NCBI RefSeq assembly: GCF_024171695.1
Contig: NZ_JAMTCF010000015.1
Span: forward strand, 1-64,000
Length of the DNA: 64,000 bases
Origin: Actinosynnema pretiosum
GTDB lineage: Bacteria > Actinomycetota > Actinomycetes > Mycobacteriales > Pseudonocardiaceae
Reading direction: 5' to 3'
Under the pieces are notes generated by a model that saw only the letters and a program-made list of their open reading frames with translations, did not search any database and was not told the DNA's origin. Positions 54,483-63,400 of this stretch are shown here, in pieces. Made by a program: the position numbers and the translations under genes. The first letter of the stretch is position 1. Each line of letters begins with the position of its first letter.

Positions 54483-55649
54483 GTGCACCTGAAGGCCCCG
54501 CACAAGCTGGAGTTCCCCGCCTGGCCGCAGTTCGACTCGACCGAGCGCGAGGCGCTGCTGCGCACGCTCGACAGCGGCCGGTGGTGGCGGATCGCCGGGG
54601 ACGAGGTCACCTCGTTCGAGCGCGAGTTCGCGCAGGCCCACGGCGCCCGGCACGCGCTGGCGGTGACCACGGGCACGCACGCCCTCGAGCTCGTCCTGGA
54701 GGTCATGGGCGCCGGGCCCGGCACCGAGGTGATCGTGCCCGCGTTCACCTTCATCTCGTCCTCGCAGGCCGCCCAGCGGCTCGGGGCCGTCGTCGTCCCC
54801 GTCGACGTCGACCCGGACACCTACTGCCTCGACCCGGCCGCCGTGCGGGCCGCGATCACCGAGCGCACCAGGGTGATCATGCCCGTGCACATGGCAGGCC
54901 AGCTCGCCGACATGGACGCGCTGCGCGCCCTCTCCGCCGAGACCGGCGTCCCGCTGCTCCAGGACGCCGCGCACGCCCACGGCGCGCGGTGGCGCGGCAA
55001 GCCCGTCGGCGCGCTCGGGTCGATCGCCGCCTTCAGCTTCCAGAACGGCAAGCTGATGACCGCAGGCGAGGGCGGGGCCGTGCTCTTCCCGGACGGGGAC
55101 CACTACGAGGAGGCGTTCCTGCGGCACGCCTGCGGGCGCCCGCTCACCGACCGGGCCTACCGCCACAGCACGTCCGGGTCGAACTTCCGCATGAACGAGT
55201 TCTCCGCCGCCGTGCTGCGCGCCCAGCTCGGCAGGCTCGAGGCGCAGATCGACGTGCGCGCCCGCCGCTGGCCCGAGCTGTCCCGGCTGCTCGCCGAGGT
55301 GCCCGGCGTCGTCCCGCAGGGCGCCGACCCGCGCTGCGACCGCAACCCGCACTACATGGCCATGTTCCAGGTCCCCGGCATCGGCGAGGAGCGCCGCGCC
55401 CGCCTGGTCGACGCGCTGATCGAGCGCGGCGTCCCGGCGTTCGCCGGGTTCCGCGCGATCTACCGCACCGACGCGTTCTGGGAGCGCTCCGCCCCCGACA
55501 CCACGGTGGACGCGCTCGCCCGCGCCTGCCCGGTCTCGGACGCGCTGAGCCGCGACTGCGTGTGGCTGCACCACCGGCTGCTGCTGGGAACCGAGGAGCA
55601 GATGCCGCTGGTGGCCGAGGCCGTCGCGAGCGCCCTGGAGGAGGTGTGA
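54483..55649 (+). CDS. asm24: 3-amino-5-hydroxybenzoate (AHBA) synthase
   Basis: 388 residues, the same length as RifK. It is a PLP aminotransferase of the DegT/DnrJ/EryC1 family: VTTGTHALELVLEVMG, VIVPAFTFISSSQAAQRLG, HMAGQLADMDAL, LLQDAAHAHGARWRGKP, and the PLP lysine in FSFQNGKLMTAGEGG (near residue 190). It aromatises aminodehydroshikimate to AHBA, the PKS starter. GTG 54483 was chosen because it gives the standard N-terminus (KAPHKLEFPAWPQFD). It leads a coupled series with the next two genes. Confidence 0.96.
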   Translation: MHLKAPHKLEFPAWPQFDSTEREALLRTLDSGRWWRIAGDEVTSFEREFAQAHGARHALAVTTGTHALELVLEVMGAGPGTEVIVPAFTFISSSQAAQRLGAVVVPVDVDPDTYCLDPAAVRAAITERTRVIMPVHMAGQLADMDALRALSAETGVPLLQDAAHAHGARWRGKPVGALGSIAAFSFQNGKLMTAGEGGAVLFPDGDHYEEAFLRHACGRPLTDRAYRHSTSGSNFRMNEFSAAVLRAQLGRLEAQIDVRARRWPELSRLLAEVPGVVPQGADPRCDRNPHYMAMFQVPGIGEERRARLVDALIERGVPAFAGFRAIYRTDAFWERSAPDTTVDALARACPVSDALSRDCVWLHHRLLLGTEEQMPLVAEAVASALEEV

Positions 55650-56698
55650 GGGTCGCCCTCGTCGGACTCGGCTGGGCGGCGGGCGCGGTCTGGCTGCCCC
55701 GGCTCGCCGCCCTGCCCGGCGCCACCGTCGTCGCGGGCGTCGACCCGGACCCGCAGGCCCGCGCGCGCTTCCTGGAGAGCGCGCCGCACGCCGCCGCGCA
55801 CGCCGACGCGGGCGCCCTGGAGCGGTCGCGGGTGGACCTGGTCGTGCTCGCCGTGCCCAACCACCTGCACCACGACCTGGCCCGCGACCTGCTGCTGCGC
55901 GGGTTCGCGGTGTTCGTGGAGAAACCGGTGTGCCTGACCTCCGCCGAGGCCGACAGCCTCGCCGAGGCCGAGTCGTCCGGCGGCGGGCTGCTGCTCGGCG
56001 GCAGCGCCGCCCGGCACCGGGCCGACGTGCGCGCGCTCTACGACCTCGTGCCCGCCCTCGGCCCGATCCGGCACGTCGACCTGTCCTGGGTGCGCGCCAG
56101 GGGCGTGCCGGGCACCCCCTGGTTCACCACCCGGCGGCACGCGGGCGGCGGCGCCCTCCTCGACCTCGGCTGGCACCTGCTGGACACCGCGATCCCCCTG
56201 CTGGGCACGCCCGAGCCCGCCACCGTCGTGGGCGCCACCTCGGCGGACTTCCTGTCCGCCGGGGACAGCGTCGCGGCCTGGCGCGGCGACCGGGAGCGCG
56301 CGGGGGAGCGGGACGTGGAGGACACCGCGCGGGCGCTGCTGGTCACCTCGGGCGGCGTGTCGGTGTCGCTGCGCGCCCGCTGGGCCTCGCACGAGCCGCG
56401 CGACGAGACCACCATCGCCGTCGAGGGCGCGGCCGGGACCGCCGTGCTGCGCTGCACCTTCGGCTTCAGCCCGAACCGGGTGCCCGAGCCGCAGCTCGTG
56501 CGCACCTCGGCCGGGGTGCGCACGAGCGTGCCGGTGGAGCGCGAACCCGTCGGCTCGGAGTACCTGCGGCAGCTCGCCGGGCTCCCCGCCGCGCTGACCG
56601 ACCCGGCCGCGCGCGGGCGCACCGCCCGCGAGTCCCGCTGGGTGGTGGGCGTCGTCGAGCGGGTCTACGCCCGCGAGCCGGTCGGGGTCCCGGCGTGA
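55646..56698 (+). CDS. Gfo/Idh/MocA-type oxidoreductase (RifL-like) of AHBA formation
   Basis: 350 residues from GTG 55646 (GGAGG upstream, GTGA overlap with asm24). N-terminal Rossmann VRVALVGLGWAAGAVWLPRL, the family motif VFVEKPVCLTSAEAD (EKP), and a C-terminal barrel with GGGALLDLGWHLLD. RifL-type proteins act with AHBA synthase in making the UDP-3-keto-glucose/kanosamine precursor of the aminoshikimate pathway. It corresponds to one of asm43-45 of the ansamitocin cluster; I am not certain which number. Confidence 0.88.
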   Translation: MRVALVGLGWAAGAVWLPRLAALPGATVVAGVDPDPQARARFLESAPHAAAHADAGALERSRVDLVVLAVPNHLHHDLARDLLLRGFAVFVEKPVCLTSAEADSLAEAESSGGGLLLGGSAARHRADVRALYDLVPALGPIRHVDLSWVRARGVPGTPWFTTRRHAGGGALLDLGWHLLDTAIPLLGTPEPATVVGATSADFLSAGDSVAAWRGDRERAGERDVEDTARALLVTSGGVSVSLRARWASHEPRDETTIAVEGAAGTAVLRCTFGFSPNRVPEPQLVRTSAGVRTSVPVEREPVGSEYLRQLAGLPAALTDPAARGRTARESRWVVGVVERVYAREPVGVPA

Positions 56699-57366
56699 GG
56701 GCCGCGCCGCGCGGGGTCGTGTTCGACCTGGACGGGGTGCTGGTGGACAGCTTCGCGGTGATGCGCGAGGCGTTCCACCTGGCCTACGCGGAGGTCGTCG
56801 GGCCGGGCGAGCCGCCGTTCGAGGAGTACAACCGGCACCTCGGGCGGTACTTCCCCGACATCATGCGGATCATGGGGCTGCCGCTGGAGATGGAGGGCCC
56901 GTTCGTGCGGGAGAGCTACCGGCTCGCGCACCGGGTCACCGTCTTCCCCGGCGTGCCCGAGCTGCTGCGCGAGTTGCGCGCTCGCGGGTACGGCCTCACC
57001 GTGGCCACCGGCAAGAGCGGGCCGCGCGCCCGGTCGCTGCTGGACGCGGTGGGGCTGCTGGGGCTGTTCGAGATCGTCGTCGGCTCGGATGAGGTCGAGC
57101 GGCCCAAGCCCGCCCCGGACATCGTGCTCGCCGGGCTGGCGGCCCTCGCGCTCGACCCCGGCGAGGCGCTCATGGTCGGCGACGCGGTCACCGACCTGGC
57201 CAGCGCGCGCGCCGCGGGCGTGACGGCCGTGGCCGCGCTGTGGGGGGAGAGCGAGGTGGCCGCGCTGCTGGCCGCCGAGCCCGACGCGGTGCTGCGCGCC
57301 CCCGCGGACCTGCTGGAGCTGTGCCCGCCGGTTGCCTCCTTCCACCGGGTGGGGCGCGGCCGGTAA
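56695..57366 (+). CDS. HAD-family phosphatase (RifM-like) of AHBA formation
   Basis: 223 residues from GTG 56695 (GTGA overlap). HAD motifs: I VVFDLDGVLVDS, II VATGKSG, III RPKPAPDIV, IV MVGDAVTDLASARAAG. RifM-type phosphatases release UMP- or phosphate-bearing groups on the way to kanosamine. It ends the asm24 operon, 117 bp before asmA. The exact asm number is not certain. Confidence 0.88.
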   Translation: MRAAPRGVVFDLDGVLVDSFAVMREAFHLAYAEVVGPGEPPFEEYNRHLGRYFPDIMRIMGLPLEMEGPFVRESYRLAHRVTVFPGVPELLRELRARGYGLTVATGKSGPRARSLLDAVGLLGLFEIVVGSDEVERPKPAPDIVLAGLAALALDPGEALMVGDAVTDLASARAAGVTAVAALWGESEVAALLAAEPDAVLRAPADLLELCPPVASFHRVGRGR

Positions 57367-57401
57367 TCCAGCGGCAATTTCGTCCCCCGTCCGGGTGGAT
57401 C

Positions 57402-57432
57402 TGGCCCGTGCGCCCGCTGCGCGCACGGGCCA
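57402..57432. promoter_or_regulatory. 12-bp perfect inverted repeat just upstream of asmA
   Basis: Arms tggcccgtgcgc (57402-57413) and gcgcacgggcca (57421-57432) pair perfectly around a 7-nt loop, 36 bp after the phosphatase gene and 19-52 bp before the possible asmA starts. It could be a terminator for the AHBA operon, an attenuator, or an operator for asmA. No U-run follows. Confidence 0.55.
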
Positions 57433-57483
57433 AGGTGGGTGGCTGCGCGGATGACCGGGCCCCCGAAACCGGATGTGGGAGAG

Positions 57484-60400
57484 ATGCTGCGAAGCGACCT
57501 GATCCGTCCCCTGCCCGAACTGCTGCGCCTGCACGCGGCGGAGCGCGGCGACCGCGTCGCCTTCCGCGACGCGCGCCGCGCCGTCACCTGGGCCGACCTG
57601 GAGCAGCGCACCCGCAGGCTGGCCGGGAACCTGGCCGCGCGCCGGTTGCTGCCCGGCGACCGCGCCGTGATCCTGCTGGGCAACCGCGTGGAGACCGTCG
57701 AGTGCTACCTGGCGCTGGTGCGGGCGGGGGCGGTGGGCGTGCCGCTGAACCCGGTGTCCACCGACGCCGAGCTGGGCGCGCTGCTCGACGACAGCGGCGC
57801 CCGGCTCGTCCTCACCGACACCGCGCACGCCGACCAGCTCGCCAGGCTGCGCGCGGTCAGGCCCGAGCTGGAGGTCGTGCACGTCGGCCGGGACTACGAG
57901 GCGCTCGCGGGCGCCGAGGCCCCGCTGCCCGCGCACGACGCGCTGGAGCTGGACGACCTGGCGTGGATGCTCTACACCTCCGGCACCACCGGCGCGCCCA
58001 AGGGCGTGCTGTCCACCCAGCGCAACTGCCTGTGGTCGGTGGCCGCCTGCTACGCGCCCGTGCTCGGCCTGACCCCGGACGACCGGGTGCTGTGGCCGCT
58101 GCCGCTGTTCCACAGCCTGTCGCACATCGCCGGGGTGCTGGCCACCACCGCCGTCGGGGCCACCACCCGCCTGGTCGACGGGCGCTCGCCGCAGGACGTG
58201 CTGGCCGCGCTGCACGAGGAGCGCTCCACGGTGCTCGCGGGCGTGCCCACGACCTACCACCACCTGGTGCGCGCGGCCGGTGAGCGCGGGTTCCTCGCGC
58301 CCGACCTGCGGGTCGGCCTGGTCGGCGGCGCGATCACCACGGCCGAGCTGCGGGCCGCCGTCGAGCAGCGGTTCGGCGTGCCGCTCATCGACGCCTACGG
58401 CAGCACCGAGACCTGCGGGTCGATCACGGTGAACTGGCCGACCGGGCCCAGGGTGGAGGGCTCCAGCGGACTGCCGGTGCCGGGGCTGGCGGTGCGGCTG
58501 GTCGACCCGGACACCGGCCTGGACGCGCCCGCCGGGGCGGAGGGCGAGGTGTGGGTGCGCGGGCCGAGCGTCATGGTCGGCTACCACAACCGGCCCGAGG
58601 CGACGGCCGCCGCGCTGCGCGACGGCTGGTACTGCACCGGGGACCTGGCGACCAGGGACGAGTCCGGGTTCCACGCGGTCACCGGGCGCATCGACGACGT
58701 CGTGGTGCGCGGCGGCGAGAAGGTGCACCCGGCGGAGGTGGAGGCGGTGCTGCGGGCGGTGCCCGGCGTCGCGGACGCCGCCGTCGTGGGCAGGCCGCAC
58801 GACGTGCTGGGCGAGGTGCCGGTGGCGTTCCTGGTGCCGGGGGAGGGGTTCGACCCGGCGCGGGTGCTGGCGGTGTGCCGGGAGCGGCTGTCCTACCACA
58901 AGGTGCCCGAGGAGCTGTACCAGATCGACGTGGTGCCGCGCACGGCGTCGGGGAAGATCACCCGGCGGGTGCTGCTGGAGACGCCCGCGCGGCTGCGGGC
59001 GAGCGGTGAGCGGGGGGCGCTGTTCCGCACCGACTGGGTGCCGCTGACCGCCGCGGTCGGCGCGGCGACCGCGCCTGGTCCCGAGACCGCGTCCGGTGCT
59101 GCGACCGCGCCTGGTGCTGAGACCGGTCCCGACGCCGGGTCGCCCGCAGGCGCCCCCACCGCCCCGGTCCCGGCGCCCGGTGACGCGCCGGTGGTGCTCG
59201 ACCTGCGCGGCGACGACGCGCCCGCGCTGTCCGGTCGTCCCGACCTGGTGCTCACCAGGGGGGCGGTGGCCGTCGACGGCGGGCCGGTGCGGCTCGGGCA
59301 GCTCGCCGCGTGGACCGCCGCCCGCCACGCCGGGATCACCGTGGCCGACACCGATCCCGACACCGACACCGACGAGGTCGACCCGGTCGCGCTGCTCGCC
59401 GCCGACGAGCCCCGGCTGCTCGTGCGCTCCGGGGTCGTGCTCGTGCCCCGCCTGCACGAGGTCCCCGGTTCCGTCGTCGGGCGCGGCGCGCTCGACCCGC
59501 GCCGGGCCGTCGCCGTCACCGGCGCGGACAGCGGGACCGCCGCCGCGCTGGCCCGGCACCTGCGCGGCGCGCACGGCGTGCGCGACCTGCTGCTGATCAC
59601 CGCTCCCGACGGGCGGGCCCGCGCGGGCGCGCTGCGCGACGACCTCGTGGCCTCGGGCGCGCGGGTCGTGCTCGCCGTCGCCGAACCGGACGCGCTCGAC
59701 CGCGCGCTCAGCCGGGCGCCGTCCCCGCTGGGCGCCCTCGTGCACACCGGCGGCGGGGACCCGGCCGCGCTGCCCCACCTGCTCGGCGCGCGGGTGGAGC
59801 TGGTGGTGTGCGCGACCGCGCTCGACTCGGCCGCCGCCGAGGACGTCGTGCTGCGCCGCCGCGCGGCCGGGATGCCCGCCCGGTGCCTGGTCTTCGGGCC
59901 GTGGGAGGCCGAGGGGGCTCGGGCGGGCGCCGGGCTGGCCGTGCTGCCGCTGCGGGACGGGCTGGCCGCGTTCGACGCCGCGCTCGGCGCCGACGAGCCG
60001 GTGCTCTCCGTGCTGCGCCCCGACCCCGACCTGGTCTCCGGGGCGGTGCCCGCGCCGCTGCGCGACCTGCTGCACGTGGTGGCCGCAGAACCCGAGCGGG
60101 GCCGGGCGGTCGAGCTGCGGGCCCGCCTCGCCGGGCGCGGGGAGCGGGAGCGCAGGCGGCTCCTGCTCGACCTGGTGCGCGCCGAGACCTCGGCGCTGCG
60201 GCCCGCCGAGTTCGTGGTCGACGGGCACGAGCGCGGCTTCACCGAACTCGGCTTCACCTCCGCCACCTCGGTCGCGCTGCGCGACCGGCTCACCGCCGCG
60301 ACCGGCCTCGCGCTGCCCGCGACCGCCGCGTTCGAGCACCCGACCCCGACCGCGCTCGCCGCTCTGCTGCACGACGAGCTGTTCGGCGCGCCGCAGGTCC

Positions 60401-63400
60401 CGAGCGCGCCCGCGTGCGCCACCGGGCGCTCGGGCGAGCCGATCGCGATCGTGGCCGCCGGGTGCAGGCTGCCCGGCGGCGTCGCCTCGCCCGAGGACCT
60501 GTGGGAGGTCGTGCGCTCCGGCTCGGACGTGGTGTCGCCGTTCCCGGTCGACCGGGGCTGGGACCTGGACGCGCTGCGCGGCGCCTGCGCCGGGGGCGGG
60601 TTCCTGGCCGACGCCGCCCTGTTCGACGCCGACCTGTTCGGGGTGCACCCGCGCGAGGCGCTGGCGATGGACCCGCAGCAGCGGTTGCTGCTCGAAGTCG
60701 CGTGGGAGGTGTTCGAGCGCGCGGGCATCGACCCGCGCTCGGTGGCGGGCGACGGGACCGGCGTGTTCGCCGGGCTGATGGGCCACGACTACGGGTCGCG
60801 GCCGGGGCTGGACCGGCAGCTCGTGGAGGGCTACCTGAGCACGGGCAACGCGGGCAGCGTCGCCTCCGGGCGGATCGCCTACGCGTTCGGGCTCACCGGG
60901 CCCGCGATCACCGTGGACACCGCGTGCTCGTCGTCGCTGGTGGCGGTGCACCTGGCGGTGCAGTCGCTGCGGCGCGGCGAGTGCGCGATGGCGCTGGCGG
61001 GCGGCGCGACGGTCATGGCCACGCCCGCCGACTTCGTGGAGTTCGCCAGGCAGGGCGCGCTGGCCCCGGACGGCCGCTGCAAGCCGTTCTCGGCGTCGGC
61101 GGACGGGACGGCGTGGTCCGAGGGTGCGGGGTTGGTGCTGCTGGAGCGGCTGTCGGACGCGCGGCGCAACGGTCATCCGGTGCTGGCGGTGGTGCGGGGC
61201 AGCGCGGTCAACTCCGATGGCGCGTCGAACGGGCTGACCGCGCCGAGCGGCGCGGCTCAGCAGCGGGTGATCCGGGCCGCGCTCGCCGACGCCGGACTGT
61301 CCACTTCGGACGTCGACGCGGTGGAGGCGCACGGGACCGGCACCCGGCTGGGCGACCCGATCGAGGCGCGGGCGCTGGTGGCCACCTACGGGCGGGACCG
61401 GGACGGCGAGCCGCTGCGGCTCGGCTCGCTCAAGTCGAACTTCGGCCACCCCCAGGGCGCGGCCGGGATCGCCGGGCTGATCAAGCTCGTGCAGGCGCTG
61501 CGGCACGGGGTGCTGCCGCGCACCCTGCACGTCGACGCGCCCACGCCCGAGGTGGAGTGGACCGGCGTGGAGCTGCTGGCCGAGCAGCGGGACTGGCCGG
61601 AGGTGGACCGGCCGCGCCGGGCGGCGGTGTCCTCGTTCGGGGTCAGCGGCACCAACGCGCACGTCGTCCTGGAGCAGGCGCCCGCCGAGGCCGCCGCACC
61701 CGCCGTGCCCGAGCGCGGGGCCGTGCCGCTGCCGGTGTCCGCCGTCGGCGCGGCGGCGCTGCGCGCCCAGGCCCGGCGGCTGGCCGACTTCCTCGCCCCC
61801 TCCGACGTCACGGCCGCCGAGCTGGCGGGCGCGCTGCGCGCGGGTCGGGCCGACCTGGGCGAGCGCGCCGTCGTGGTCGCCGCCGACCGGGCGGGCGCGC
61901 TCGCCGCGCTGGAGGCGCTGGCCTCGGACCAGCCGTCGCCCGCACTGGTCACCGGCCGGGCGGACGTCACCGGCCGCACGGTGCTCGTGTTCCCCGGCCA
62001 GGGCGGCCAGTGGGTGGGCATGGGCGCGCGGCTGCTGGACGAGTCGCCGGTGTTCGCCGAGCGGGTGCGCGCGTGCGCGGCGGCCGTCGACCCGCTGGTG
62101 GACTTCCGCGTGGTGGACGTGCTGCGCGGCGGCGACCTCGGCCGGGTGGACGTGGTGCAGCCGGTCTCCTTCGTGCTCATGGTGGCGCTGGCCGAGCTGT
62201 GGCGCTCGTGCGGCGTCGAACCCGACGCGGTGATCGGCCACTCGCAGGGCGAGATCGCGGCGGCCTGCGTGGCCGGGGCCCTCTCACTGGAAGACGCCGC
62301 CCGCGTGGTGGTGCTGCGCAGCCGGGCCATCGCCGCCGGGCTGGACGGCGGCGGCATGGCCTCGATCCCGCTGCCGCAGGCCGAGGTCGAGGAGCTGATC
62401 GCGGGCACCGGGGTGTGCGTCGCGGCGGTCAACGGCCCCGGCTCGGTGGTCGTCTCCGGTGACGTCGACGCGCTGGTCGCCCGCGTGGCTGGCGCCCGAA
62501 GGCTGCCCGTCGACTACGCCTCGCACTCGCCCGCCGTGGACGTGCTGCGCGAAGGCCTGCTCGCCGACCTCGCCCCGATCACCCCTCGGCCCACCACGAT
62601 CCCGATGCTGTCCACCGTCACGGGCAAGTGGCTCGACGGTCCCGAGCTGGACGCCGACTACTGGTTCACCAACCTGCGCGAACCCGTCCGCTTCGCCGAC
62701 GCCGCAGCCCTCCTGGTCGCCGACGGGGTCAGGGCGTTCGTGGAGGTCGGCGCGCACCCGGTGCTCACCGCGCCCGTCCAGGACCTGCTCGCGGGCGCGG
62801 GCCCCTCGGTCGCCACCGGCACGCTGCGCCGCGACGACGGCGGCCTCGACCGGTTCCTGCGCTCCGCCGCCGAGCTGCACGTGCGCGGCGTCCCCGTCGA
62901 CCTCGCCCCGCTGCTGCCCCCGCCGGTCCGGGTGCTCGACCTGCCCACCTACCCGTTCCAGCGCGCCCGCTACTGGCTGGACGCCGACCCCGCCACCGCC
63001 GCCTCCGGGCTCCGGCACCCGCTGCTCACCTCCGCCACCGACCTCGCGGGCGGCGACGACCTGGTGTGCCAGGCGCGGCTGAGCACCGCGCGGCAGCCGT
63101 GGCTCGCCGACCACGCGGTGCGCGGGTCCGCCGTCCTGCCCGGCACCTGCTGGGCGGAGCTGGCCATCCGCGCGGGCGACGAGGTCGGCGCGCCCGCGCT
63201 GGACGAGCTGCTGGTGGAGGCCCCGCTGGTGCTGCCCGAGCGCGGCGCGGTGGAGGTGCAGCTCAGGATCGGCGCCCCGGACGCCGCAGGGCGCAGGCCG
63301 CTCCAGGCGCACGCCCGCGCCGAGGGCGGGACCTGGACCAGGCACGCCAGCGGCACCCTCGCCGCCGACCGGTCCACCCCGGTCCCGCTGGCGCAGTGGC

